Assembly (NCBI RefSeq): GCF_017744395.1
Contig: NZ_JAGIBI010000006.1
Location: 372,001 to 436,000, forward strand
Reading direction: 5' to 3'
DNA: 64,000 bases
From: Herbaspirillum sp.
GTDB lineage: Bacteria; Pseudomonadota; Gammaproteobacteria; Burkholderiales; Burkholderiaceae_D
The position numbers and the translations under genes are program-made. Below the pieces are notes generated by a model that was not told where the DNA came from, searched no databases, and saw only the letters and a list, made by a program, of their open reading frames with translations. Of the stretch, positions 1 to 8,242 are shown one piece after another. How positions within the stretch are numbered: position 1 is the first letter of the stretch; each line of letters starts with the position of its first letter.

Positions 1-160
1 AGAGATGCTGGAGCCGATCCGCACCCGCCGCGAGCATTACGCCAAGGACCGCGGCGAAGTGCTGGCCATGTTGAAGCGCGGCACCGAGCGCGCCAGCGCG
101 GTGGCGGCGCAGACCATGTCGGAAGTCAATGCGGCGCTGGGCCTGAACTACTTCGGCTGA
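1..160 (+). CDS. trpS: Tryptophanyl-tRNA synthetase, C-terminal end (partial)
   Basis: The frame ending in TGA at 158-160 encodes the last 52 residues of a protein that begins outside the window. The segment LEPIRTRREHYAKDRGEVL, then a GTERA-x-x-VAAQTM stretch and a GLNYFG end, matches the C-terminal helical part of class I tryptophanyl-tRNA synthetase, which charges tRNA-Trp in the cytoplasm. Only the tail is visible, so no catalytic motif (HIGH, KMSKS) can be checked. A hairpin terminator follows at once, so this is the last gene of its transcript. Confidence 0.8.
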   Translation, partial: EMLEPIRTRREHYAKDRGEVLAMLKRGTERASAVAAQTMSEVNAALGLNYFG

Positions 161-186
161 TATCCGCGGTATCGATCGCTGCCAGT

Positions 187-228
187 AAAAAAGGCGCATC
201 CCCTTGCAAGGGATGCGCCTTTTCTTTT
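187..228. terminator. Bidirectional intrinsic terminator between trpS and the kinase gene
   Basis: An 11-bp stem, AAGGCGCATCC pairing with GGATGCGCCTT, is flanked by A residues on the left and TTTTCTTTT on the right. It can therefore stop both the plus-strand trpS transcript and the minus-strand kinase operon ending at 249. Confidence 0.85.
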
Positions 229-248
229 GCCGCTGCCGTGGCGTCGTA

Positions 249-1628
249 TCAGCTTGCGCGGGGTTTGCCGGCCGGCATCGCCGGCAGTTCCAGCAGTACT
301 TCCAGCCCGCCTTCAGGCAGGTTGCGCAGCTTCAGCGAACCCTGGTGGTTCTCGGCGATATTGAGCGCGATGGTCAGTCCCAGCCCGGTGCCGCCGGTAT
401 CGCGCGAGCGCGATACCTCCAGGCGGTAGAAGGGTTCGAATACCGATTCCAGTTCCGACTCCGGGATGCCGGGGCCCCGGTCGCGGATGCGGATCGCCAC
501 GCGCTGCTGTTCCAGTGCAATGCTCACGCGCGCCAGTTGGCCGTATTTGCAGGCATTGTCGATCAGGTTGGTCAGGCAGCGACGCAACGCGCCCGGCTGG
601 GCCATGACGAAGGCGCGGGTATTGCCTTCCAGCTCCACATCCTGCCCGGCATCGGCGGCATCGGCGCAGACGCTGTCGAGCAGTGAGTCGATATCCAGCG
701 CCTGGATTTTTTCCGACGAATCCATGCTGCGCGCCAGGTCCAGGCCTTCGCGCACCATGCCGTGCATCACGCCCAGGTCGTCGATCAGCTTTTGCTGCAA
801 TTCGGGATCGGCCACCTTTTCCAGCCGCAGCCGCATGCGCGTCAGCGGCGTCTGCAGATCGTGCGTGATGGCCGCCAGCATATGCGTGCGGTGCTGGATC
901 TGGCGCCGGATGCGCGCCTGCATGGCATTGAAGGCGTGCGCCGCCTGGCGGATCTCGGTGGGGCCGGTTTCCGGCAGCGGCGGATGGTCGATGTCGCGCC
1001 CCAGCTCCGCCGCGGCCTGCGCCAGCTTGCGGATCGGGCGGGTGGCCATGCGCGCCACCAGATAGGCCAGCATGGCGATGAGCAGCAGGAACAGCGCGAT
1101 GTATTGCAGGCCGTATGGCGCGCCGCGTCCGCGCAGGACCGGTGGTTCGCCCGGCTGGTGCAGGCGCAGCCGCAGCAGGCTGTGGTCGTGCAGGCTCACG
1201 TATACCACGCGGCAGGTTTCCCGGCGCGGGGCTTCGGCCAGGCGCCCGTCGCGGTAGGGCGAGGCGCATTCGGTCTCGCGCTGCACCGCGATCTTGCGCT
1301 CTGTGCCCAGCCGCGCCTGCAGGAGGTCGATCACCGGGCCGCTGCTGGCATTGGCGCCGGCCGCGTCGTTCATGTCGCCCACGATATTCGCTTCGAAGCC
1401 GAAATTGGCAGCGGCCTGCAGGACGATGGCGCGTTGCTCGGCCGGGATATCGTCGACCGCTTGCACGAGCTGCTCGATGCGCTCTGCCAGGTGCTGGTAG
1501 CGCAGTTCGCGCAGCGAACTCTTGCGCTCGTTGGAGGCCAGCCAGGTGGTGGCGGCGATGGCCACCACGATGCCGGCCAGCAGCAGCACGAAGATGCGGT
1601 TGCCGATGGAGCTTGCGAAATCCTTCAT
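249..1628 (-). CDS. Two-component sensor histidine kinase, HAMP type
   Basis: A 459-residue membrane sensor kinase. A transmembrane segment lies at about residues 9-28 (IFVLLLAGIVVAIAATTWLA), then a periplasmic region of about 140 residues. A second transmembrane helix (IALFLLLIAMLAYLVA) leads into a HAMP linker. The phosphoacceptor box reads ITHDLQTPLTRMRLRLEK, with the usual His-Asp replacing the His-Glu pair. The ATP-binding domain has N box LTNLIDNACKYG, G1 RDRGPGIP and G2 GGTGLGLTIA. It lies 7 bp after the regulator gene and forms an operon with it. The periplasmic part contains two Cys (in ETECASP and RRETCRVV), which could form a disulfide or sense redox or metal; this is inference. 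The ligand is unknown. Confidence 0.93.
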   Translation of the reverse strand: MKDFASSIGNRIFVLLLAGIVVAIAATTWLASNERKSSLRELRYQHLAERIEQLVQAVDDIPAEQRAIVLQAAANFGFEANIVGDMNDAAGANASSGPVIDLLQARLGTERKIAVQRETECASPYRDGRLAEAPRRETCRVVYVSLHDHSLLRLRLHQPGEPPVLRGRGAPYGLQYIALFLLLIAMLAYLVARMATRPIRKLAQAAAELGRDIDHPPLPETGPTEIRQAAHAFNAMQARIRRQIQHRTHMLAAITHDLQTPLTRMRLRLEKVADPELQQKLIDDLGVMHGMVREGLDLARSMDSSEKIQALDIDSLLDSVCADAADAGQDVELEGNTRAFVMAQPGALRRCLTNLIDNACKYGQLARVSIALEQQRVAIRIRDRGPGIPESELESVFEPFYRLEVSRSRDTGGTGLGLTIALNIAENHQGSLKLRNLPEGGLEVLLELPAMPAGKPRAS

Positions 1629-1635
1629 AAATCCC

Positions 1636-2373
1636 TCATTGCGCGCGGCCGGCGGTTTCCGCCGTCACGGTTGTGGCCAGCACATAGCCTTCGTTGCGCA
1701 CGGTCTTGATGATCGCCGGCGTGCGGGCGTCGTCGCCCAGCTTCTGGCGCAGGCGGCTGATCTGGATATCCACCGAGCGGTCGAACGGGTCCGACTCGCG
1801 GCCCTGGGTCAGTTCCAATAGCTGGTCGCGGTTGAGCACCCGGTTCGGATGGTCGAGGAATACCTTGAGCAAGCGGAACTCGGCGCCCGACAGCGCCACC
1901 ACCACGCCATCCCGGTCCACCAGGTGGCGCGCCGTCAGGTCCAGCGTCCAGTTGGCGAAGCGCATGGCCGCCGCATCCGGCTGCGCCATGTTGGGCGGTA
2001 GCGCCTGCGTGCGGCGCAGCACGCTGCGGATGCGCGCGAACAGTTCGCGCGGCTCGAAGGGTTTGGCCAGGTAGTCGTCGGCGCCCATTTCCAGCCCGAG
2101 GATGCGGTCCAGCGGCTCGCCGCGCGCGGTCAGCATGATCACGGGGATGTTGGAGGCGGCGCGCAGGTTGCGGCACAGGGTCAGCCCGTCCTCGCCGGGC
2201 AGCGTCAGGTCGAGCACGATCAGGTCGACCCGGGATTCTTCCAGCGTCTTGCGCATCTCCGCGCCATTGGTGGCGGTCAGCGTGCGCAGGCCGTTGCCGG
2301 CCAGGTATTCGGCCAGCAGGGTGCGGATCTCGCGGTCGTCGTCGACGATGAGGATGTGAGTATTTGTATCCAT
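1636..2373 (-). CDS. OmpR/PhoB-family response regulator
   Basis: A 245-residue regulator: receiver domain (ILIVDDDREIRTLLAEYL, phosphoacceptor in LIVLDLTLPGEDG, Lys in DDYLAKPFEPRE) and a C-terminal winged helix (LSGAEFRLLKVFLDHPNRVL, then SVDIQISRLRQKLGDD and TVRNEGYVL). It is the first gene of the minus-strand operon with the kinase. The ATG at 2373 is chosen because MDTNTHILIVDDD puts the first beta strand at the usual place; an in-frame ATG at 2382 would add three residues. The paired repeats between this gene and the divergent Spy-like gene are probable binding sites, which would make the Spy-like chaperone a target (inference). Confidence 0.93.
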   Translation of the reverse strand: MDTNTHILIVDDDREIRTLLAEYLAGNGLRTLTATNGAEMRKTLEESRVDLIVLDLTLPGEDGLTLCRNLRAASNIPVIMLTARGEPLDRILGLEMGADDYLAKPFEPRELFARIRSVLRRTQALPPNMAQPDAAAMRFANWTLDLTARHLVDRDGVVVALSGAEFRLLKVFLDHPNRVLNRDQLLELTQGRESDPFDRSVDIQISRLRQKLGDDARTPAIIKTVRNEGYVLATTVTAETAGRAQ

Positions 2374-2414
2374 GCATCGCATTATGCCGAAGTTGTTAAG
2401 CCCGAAGAGGGGGG

Positions 2415-2525
2415 ATTTGTATCGCCTCTTAACAAGGGTTGGGCAAGACACAAAACGATACTCGACGGCCTGCCCGCATATACAAAACGATACAAATGAC
2501 GGGACAGGGGAAAAACTGGCGATAC
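2415..2525. promoter_or_regulatory. Spaced repeats in the regulator / Spy-like divergent promoter region
   Basis: ACAAAACGATAC occurs at 2450-2461 and exactly again at 2482-2493, 32 bp start to start (about three helical turns). The second copy continues into CGATACAAAT (2488-2497), whose reverse complement ATTTGTATCG lies at 2415-2424. A further CGATAC is at 2520-2525. Regular same-face repeats are the usual footprint of OmpR-family dimers, so these are likely sites for the adjacent regulator. The binding role is inference. Confidence 0.6.
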
Positions 2526-2585
2526 ACGCCGCCGGTTTAATGGGAACCGTGCAAAGACAGCACGACACAGCGAAAGGAATAAATC

Positions 2586-3122
2586 ATGTTCAAACTCAAG
2601 ACCCGCATCCTGGCCGGCATCGCCGCCGTGAGCATCAGCGCCGTGACCGTGGCGGCATTCGCCCAGGTTCCGTCGCCGGAAGGCCCGCACGGTCGAGTTC
2701 CCAGCGCCGAACAAATCGCACGGTTCGAGCAGATGCGCGCCAAGCGCCAGGCTGAACTGCATGACAAGCTGAAGATCACCGCTTCCCAGGAAGCCGCCTG
2801 GAAGCTGTTCCTGGACAAGACCAAGCCGGCCCCGTTCGACCAGGCGGCGCGTCCGAGCAAGGAGGAGTTCGCCAGGATGACCACGCCGGAGCGCCTGGAC
2901 AAGAAGCTGGAATTCATGCGCAAGCGCGAAGCCTTCGCCGAACAGCGCGTGGCGGCGACCAAGGAGTTCTATGCCGGCCTGTCGCCGGAGCAGCAAAAGA
3001 CCTTCGACGCCGAATTCGCCAAGATGGAGCGCCATCGCTTCGAGCATATGCGCCATGACCGCAAGGGGCCGCCGCATGGCGACAAGCCTGCGCCCGACGC
3101 CTCCGCTCCGGCCGCCAAGTAA
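2586..3122 (+). CDS. Spy/CpxP-like periplasmic protein
   Basis: A 178-residue secreted protein with a signal peptide (MFKLKTRILAGIAAVSISAV, cleavage likely after AAFA). The mature part is very rich in charged residues and predicted helical. It holds two LTxxQ-like motifs, LKITASQEAAW and LSPEQQKTFD, the hallmark of Spy/CpxP ATP-independent periplasmic chaperones. A His/Lys/Pro-rich tail follows. AAAGGAA precedes the ATG by 7 nt. It is divergent from a two-component operon, the usual setting for an envelope-stress readout. A perfect 15-bp terminator hairpin follows. Confidence 0.82.
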   Translation: MFKLKTRILAGIAAVSISAVTVAAFAQVPSPEGPHGRVPSAEQIARFEQMRAKRQAELHDKLKITASQEAAWKLFLDKTKPAPFDQAARPSKEEFARMTTPERLDKKLEFMRKREAFAEQRVAATKEFYAGLSPEQQKTFDAEFAKMERHRFEHMRHDRKGPPHGDKPAPDASAPAAK

Positions 3123-3148
3123 GGATGCGGCTGGTCCCGGCATCCCCG

Positions 3149-3184
3149 GCAAAAGCCTTGCGGCGTCCACCGCAAGGCTTTTGC
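3149..3184 (+). terminator. Hairpin terminator after the Spy-like gene
   Basis: A perfect 15-bp stem (3149-3163 with 3170-3184) with a 6-nt loop. The right arm is CCGCAAGGCTTTTGC, so the U-rich part lies inside the stem rather than in a separate tail. It lies 27 bp after the stop codon. Confidence 0.7.
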
Positions 3185-3368
3185 ATTCAGGCCGGCTATT
3201 GGGCGGTATTTTTTACACCTGTTGCCCGTGGCGCGCAGGCGGTTTGCTGGGTACACTGCGAGCCTCCCGCCATGGTCGGGCATGGCGGGCGGATGATATC
3301 CTCGCGCATTGCCGGGAATGCAATGTTCTGGCGATCCGCGCGACGGATCCAGCGTAGCGGAGCACATC

Positions 3369-3407
3369 GGATGAAGGCCCGGTTGGGTCAGACACAGGCC
3401 TTCATCC
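3369..3407 (+). promoter_or_regulatory. Stem-loop in the leader of the efflux operon
   Basis: The 3123-3495 gap (373 bp) has no gene. Besides the terminator at its start it contains a perfect 11-bp inverted repeat, GGATGAAGGCC (3369-3379) with GGCCTTCATCC (3397-3407), loop 17 nt, ending 88 bp before the mdtA start. It could be a regulator-binding palindrome or a leader RNA hairpin; the sequence alone does not decide. Confidence 0.45.
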
Positions 3408-3495
3408 CGTGTCCTTTGCGACTTTCAAGCCGGAGCACCCGGATGGGCGCTTCGGCCGGACCTTTTCTTCGCGATCAGCAGCTTGGTTTCATCAC

Positions 3496-5079
3496 ATGAC
3501 AAACACAGCAAATTCCGGGCAGCAACCCCCCTCCAATCCGAACCCGTCTTCGCCATCCCGCGGCAGCGTCCTGCGGCGCTGGTGGTTCTGGGTCATCGTG
3601 CTGGCGCTGGCCGCCGGCGGCGGCTACAAGTACTGGTCCAAGAAGAAGGCCGATGCGCAGCAGATGGCCGCCATGGGAATGGGCGCGGGCGGGCGTCCGG
3701 GACCGGGCGGCCCAGGCGGGCCGGGGGCGCGGCGTAATGGCGGCTTGGGCGGCGGCTTCGGCGCCCAGACCATGCCGGTGGGCGTGGCCCAGGCCAAGGT
3801 GCAGAACGTCGACGTCTACCTCAACGGCCTGGGTTCGGTCACGCCGACCGCCACGGCCACCGTGCGCGCCCGCGTGGACGGGCAATTGCAGAAGCTGCAT
3901 TACAAGGAAGGCCAACTGGTCAAGGCCGGCGACCTGCTGGCCGAGATCGACCCGCGCACCTTCCAGGTCGCCGTCACCCAGGCCGAAGGCCAGCTTGCGC
4001 GCGACCGCGCCTTGCTCAATTCGGCCCGGCTGGACCTGAAGCGCTACCAGACCCTGCTGGCGCAGGACTCCATCGCCAGCCAGCAGGTCGATACCCAGGC
4101 CGCCCTGGTCAAGCAATATGAAGGCACGGTCAAGGCCGACGAAGGCGCGCTGGCCAGCGCCAGGCTGCAATTGTCGTTCTCCCGCGTGACCGCGCCGATC
4201 AGCGGCCGTCTCGGCTTGCGCCAGGCCGATGTCGGCAACAACATCACCACCGGCGACACCAATGGCCTGGTGATCATCACCCAGCTGCAGCCGATCACCG
4301 CCATCTTCAGCATTCCGGAAGACAATATCCCGAACGTGCTGCGCCAGCTGCAAAGCGGCCGCAAGCTGCCCGCCGAAGCCTGGGACCGCGAGCAGAAGAA
4401 GAAACTGGCCGACGGCGTGCTGCTGACCATCGATAACGTGGTCGATGCCACCACCGGCACGGTCAAGCTCAAGGCGCAATTCCCCAATACCGATTACGCG
4501 CTGTTCCCCAGCCAGTTCGTCAACATCCGCCTGCTGCTCAACACCGAAGAAGGCGCCACCGTGATCCCGACCGCGGCGATCCAGCGCGGCGCCAAGGGCC
4601 TGTTCGTCTACGTGGTCAAGGACGACAACACCGTCACCGTGCGCAACATCAAGACCGGCGCGGTGCAGGGCGACGTCACGGCCATCACCGACGGCGTCGC
4701 CGCCGGCGAGACCGTGGTGGTCGACGGCATCGACCGCCTGCGCGAAGGCGCCAAGGTGGAAGCCGTGGTGCGCGGCGGCGCCGACGATCCGGCCAACAAG
4801 CTCGGTGCCGACAACCCGCGCCGCTCCGGCAAACGCGGCCAGGGCGGCCAGCCGTCCGGCGACGCCGCTGCCGGCAAGCAGGGCGGGGCAGGCGAGATGT
4901 CGCCGGAAGAGCGCCAGAAGCGCTGGGCCGAACTCAACAAGCGCATCGATGCCGGCGAATTCGGCGAAGAGATCAAGAAGCTGCCCGAAGACCAGCGCCG
5001 CCAGAAGATGATGGAATTGCGCCGCCAGCGCGAAGCCGCCGGCGGCAGTGCGGGCAACGGCAACAACGGCAGCAAATAA
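3496..5079 (+). CDS. mdtA: RND efflux periplasmic adaptor subunit, MdtA-like
   Basis: A 527-residue membrane-fusion protein linking the inner-membrane RND pump to the outer-membrane channel. A membrane anchor (WWFWVIVLALAAGGGYKYW, about residues 24-42) is followed by a Gly/Pro-rich linker, the lipoyl half-motifs (VRARVDGQLQKLHYKEGQLVKAGDLL and VTAPISGRLGLR, given here as landmarks), the alpha-hairpin and a beta-barrel domain. The ATG at 3496 is chosen because it places the anchor near the N-terminus; a GTG at 3409 would add 29 residues. It is longer than usual because of a charged C-terminal tail of about 95 residues (RRSGKRGQGGQPSGD, then MSPEERQKRWAELNKR). It is the first gene of the efflux operon, 9 bp before mdtB. 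Confidence 0.93.
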   Translation: MTNTANSGQQPPSNPNPSSPSRGSVLRRWWFWVIVLALAAGGGYKYWSKKKADAQQMAAMGMGAGGRPGPGGPGGPGARRNGGLGGGFGAQTMPVGVAQAKVQNVDVYLNGLGSVTPTATATVRARVDGQLQKLHYKEGQLVKAGDLLAEIDPRTFQVAVTQAEGQLARDRALLNSARLDLKRYQTLLAQDSIASQQVDTQAALVKQYEGTVKADEGALASARLQLSFSRVTAPISGRLGLRQADVGNNITTGDTNGLVIITQLQPITAIFSIPEDNIPNVLRQLQSGRKLPAEAWDREQKKKLADGVLLTIDNVVDATTGTVKLKAQFPNTDYALFPSQFVNIRLLLNTEEGATVIPTAAIQRGAKGLFVYVVKDDNTVTVRNIKTGAVQGDVTAITDGVAAGETVVVDGIDRLREGAKVEAVVRGGADDPANKLGADNPRRSGKRGQGGQPSGDAAAGKQGGAGEMSPEERQKRWAELNKRIDAGEFGEEIKKLPEDQRRQKMMELRRQREAAGGSAGNGNNGSK

Positions 5080-5088
5080 GGCGCACGC

Positions 5089-8000
5089 ATGAATCCATCC
5101 CGCCAGTTCATCCTGCGGCCGGTCGCCACATCGCTGTTGATGCTGGCGATCCTGCTGGTGGGCATCGTCGCCTACCGGCAATTGCCGCTGTCGGCCTTGC
5201 CCGAGGTCGATTACCCGACCATTCAGGTCACCACGCTCTATCCCGGCGCCAGCCCGGATGTGATGACGTCCTCGGTCACCGCGCCGCTGGAGCGCCAGTT
5301 CGGCCAGATGCCGGGCTTGAAGCAGATGTCGTCCACCAGTTCGGGCGGCGCCTCGGTGATCACGCTGCAGTTCAACCTCGACCTCAACCTCGACATCGCC
5401 GAGCAGGAAGTGCAGGCGGCCATCAATGCCGGCGGCAACCTGCTGCCGTCCGACCTGCCGATGCCGCCGGTCTACAGCAAGGTCAACCCGGCCGATACGC
5501 CCATCATCACGCTGGCGGTCACCTCCAAGACCATCCCGCTGCCCAAGGTTCAGGACCTGATCGACACCCGCCTGGCGCAAAAGATTTCGCAGCTCTCCGG
5601 GGTCGGCCTGGTCAGCCTGTCGGGCGGCCAGCGCCCGGCCGTGCGCATGCAGTTGAACCCGCGCGCCATCGCTGCGCTGGGCCTGAACCTGGACGACATC
5701 CGCACCGCCATCGGCAACGCCAACGTCAACCAGGCCAAGGGTAGTTTCGACGGCCCCACGCGCGCCTCCACCATCGACGCCAACGACCAGTTGCGTTCGG
5801 CAGACGAATACCGCAACCTGATCATCGCCTACAAGAACGGCGCGCCGATCCGCGTCTCCGATGTGGCCGACGTGGTCGACGGCGCCGAGAACGTGCGCCT
5901 GGGCGCCTGGGCCAACACCCAGCCGGCGGTGATCGTCAACATCCAGCGCCAGCCCGGCGCCAACGTGATCGCGGTGGTCGACAGCATCAAGAAGATCCTG
6001 CCGCAGCTGCAGGCCAGCCTGCCCGGCGCGATCGACGTGCAGATCCTGACCGACCGCACCACCACCATCCGCGCCTCGGTGGCGGACGTGCAGTTCGAGC
6101 TGCTGCTGGCGGTGGCGCTGGTGGTGATGGTGATCTTCGTATTCCTGCGCAATATCCCGGCCACCATCATTCCCAGCGTGGCGGTGCCGCTGTCGCTGGT
6201 GGGCACTTTCGCGGTGATGTACCTGGCCGGCTTCTCGATCAACAACCTGACGCTGATGGCGCTGACGATTGCCACCGGTTTCGTGGTCGACGACGCCATC
6301 GTCATGATCGAGAACATCTCGCGCTACATCGAGGAGGGCATGCAGCCGATGCAGGCGGCCCTGAAGGGCGCGGAGCAGATCGGCTTCACCATCATCTCGC
6401 TGACCTTCTCGCTGATCGCGGTGCTGATTCCGCTGTTGTTCATGGGCGACGTGGTGGGGCGGCTGTTCCACGAATTCGCCGTCACGCTGGCGGTGTCGAT
6501 CCTGATCTCGGCGGTGGTGTCGCTGACCCTCACGCCGATGATGTGCGCGCGCCTGCTGCGCCACCAGCCGGAAGAAGAGCAGGGCTGGTTCTATCACAAG
6601 AGCCAGCTGTTCTTCGACCGCGTGATCGCCCGCTACGGCGTGATGCTGGAATGGGTGCTGAACCGCCAGCGCCTGACGCTGCTGGTGGCCGTGGGCACGC
6701 TGGCGCTGACGGTGCTGCTGTACGTGTTCATCCCCAAGGGCTTCTTCCCGCTGCAGGATACCGGCGTGATCCAGGGCATTTCCGAAGCCTCGCAATCGGT
6801 TTCCTTCGGCGCCATGGGCGAGAAGCAGCAAGCCCTGGCCAAGGTGGTGCTGGAAGACCCGGCGGTGGAGAGCCTGTCCTCCTTCATCGGCGTGGACGGC
6901 ACCAACGCCACCTTGAACAGCGGCCGCATGCTGATCAACCTGAAACCGCGCGAGGAGCGCAACCTGTCCGCGGCCGACGTGATCCGCCGCCTGCAGCCCA
7001 AGCTGGCCCAGCAAGTGCCGGGTGTAACGCTCTACATGCAGCCGGTGCAGGATCTGACCATCGAAGACAGCGTATCTCGCACGCAATACCAGTTCACGCT
7101 GGAAGACGCCGATCCCGACGAGTTGAGCACCTGGGTGCCGAAGCTGGTCGAGCGCCTGCAGCAGGTGCCGGAACTGGCCGATGTCGCTACCAACCTGCAG
7201 GACAAGGGTTTGCAGGCCTATATCCAGATCGACCGCGACGCCGCCTCGCGCCTGGGCATCACCACCGCCGCCATCGACAACGCGCTGTACAACGCCTTCG
7301 GCCAGCGCCTGATTTCCACCATCTACACGCAGTCGAACCAGTACCGCGTGGTGATGGAGGTCAAGCCGGAGTTCCAGCGCGGCCCGCAGGCCTTGGACAG
7401 CATCTATCTGGTGACCTCGGCCGGCAAGCAGGTGCCGCTGTCGTCGATCGCCACCGTCACCGAGCGCACCGCGCCGCTGGTGGTCAACCACATCGGCCAG
7501 TTCCCGGCCGCGACCATCTCGTTCAACCTGGCGCCGGGCGCTTCGCTGGGCGAGGCGGTCAAGGCGATCAAGGCGGCCGAGGAAGAGATCGGCATGCCGG
7601 CCTCTACCGTGACCAATTTCCAGGGCGCGGCGCTGGCGTTCCAGGCTTCGCTGTCCAATACGCTGTGGCTGATCCTGGCGGCGGTGGTGACCATGTATAT
7701 CGTGCTGGGCGTGCTGTACGAAAGCTACATCCACCCGATCACCATTCTCTCGACGCTGCCTTCGGCCGGCGTGGGGGCGCTGCTGTCGTTGATGATCTCG
7801 CGCAGCGACCTGGGCATCATCGGCATCATCGGCATCATCCTGCTGATCGGCATCGTCAAGAAGAACGCCATCATGATGATCGACTTCGCGCTGGAAGCCG
7901 AACGGCACGAGGGAAAGAGCCCGCGCGAGGCGATCTACCAGGCCTGCCTGCTGCGCTTCCGCCCGATCCTGATGACCACCATGGCGGCCTTGCTGGGAGC

Positions 8001-8238
8001 GCTGCCGCTGATGCTGGGCAGCGGCGTCGGTTCCGAGCTGCGCCAGCCGCTGGGCATCACCATGGTCGGCGGCCTGCTGGTGTCGCAGGTGCTGACGCTG
8101 TTCACCACGCCGGTGATCTACCTCGGCTTCGACAGCCTGGCGCGCCGCATGCGCCAGCGTTTCGGCCGGAAGAACGCCGACGGCGATGGTCACGATGGCC
8201 ACGACGGCCAAGCCTCATCGCTGCCGCCGGCGGTGTGA
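5089..8238 (+). CDS. mdtB: RND multidrug efflux permease, MdtB-like
   Basis: A 1049-residue inner-membrane proton-driven transporter of the HAE1/AcrB superfamily. It begins with [20 protein letters not shown] and has the expected 12 transmembrane helices with two large periplasmic loops. TM4 carries [21 protein letters not shown], holding the paired Asp of the proton relay. The second half contains the GFFPLQDTG and [18 protein letters not shown] signatures. It closely resembles the next gene, as expected for the MdtB-MdtC heterotrimer. In characterised systems this pump exports bile salts, novobiocin and similar compounds; substrates here are unknown. Confidence 0.95.
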   Translation: MNPSRQFILRPVATSLLMLAILLVGIVAYRQLPLSALPEVDYPTIQVTTLYPGASPDVMTSSVTAPLERQFGQMPGLKQMSSTSSGGASVITLQFNLDLNLDIAEQEVQAAINAGGNLLPSDLPMPPVYSKVNPADTPIITLAVTSKTIPLPKVQDLIDTRLAQKISQLSGVGLVSLSGGQRPAVRMQLNPRAIAALGLNLDDIRTAIGNANVNQAKGSFDGPTRASTIDANDQLRSADEYRNLIIAYKNGAPIRVSDVADVVDGAENVRLGAWANTQPAVIVNIQRQPGANVIAVVDSIKKILPQLQASLPGAIDVQILTDRTTTIRASVADVQFELLLAVALVVMVIFVFLRNIPATIIPSVAVPLSLVGTFAVMYLAGFSINNLTLMALTIATGFVVDDAIVMIENISRYIEEGMQPMQAALKGAEQIGFTIISLTFSLIAVLIPLLFMGDVVGRLFHEFAVTLAVSILISAVVSLTLTPMMCARLLRHQPEEEQGWFYHKSQLFFDRVIARYGVMLEWVLNRQRLTLLVAVGTLALTVLLYVFIPKGFFPLQDTGVIQGISEASQSVSFGAMGEKQQALAKVVLEDPAVESLSSFIGVDGTNATLNSGRMLINLKPREERNLSAADVIRRLQPKLAQQVPGVTLYMQPVQDLTIEDSVSRTQYQFTLEDADPDELSTWVPKLVERLQQVPELADVATNLQDKGLQAYIQIDRDAASRLGITTAAIDNALYNAFGQRLISTIYTQSNQYRVVMEVKPEFQRGPQALDSIYLVTSAGKQVPLSSIATVTERTAPLVVNHIGQFPAATISFNLAPGASLGEAVKAIKAAEEEIGMPASTVTNFQGAALAFQASLSNTLWLILAAVVTMYIVLGVLYESYIHPITILSTLPSAGVGALLSLMISRSDLGIIGIIGIILLIGIVKKNAIMMIDFALEAERHEGKSPREAIYQACLLRFRPILMTTMAALLGALPLMLGSGVGSELRQPLGITMVGGLLVSQVLTLFTTPVIYLGFDSLARRMRQRFGRKNADGDGHDGHDGQASSLPPAV

Positions 8239-8242
8239 TGCC

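Noticed and set aside
3475..8211. Very long open frame (about 1578 codons) on the minus strand
   Set aside because: It lies antisense to mdtA and mdtB, is dominated by His, Arg, Gln and Asp repeats, and is the mirror of GC-rich third-position bias. No motif or ribosome-binding site.
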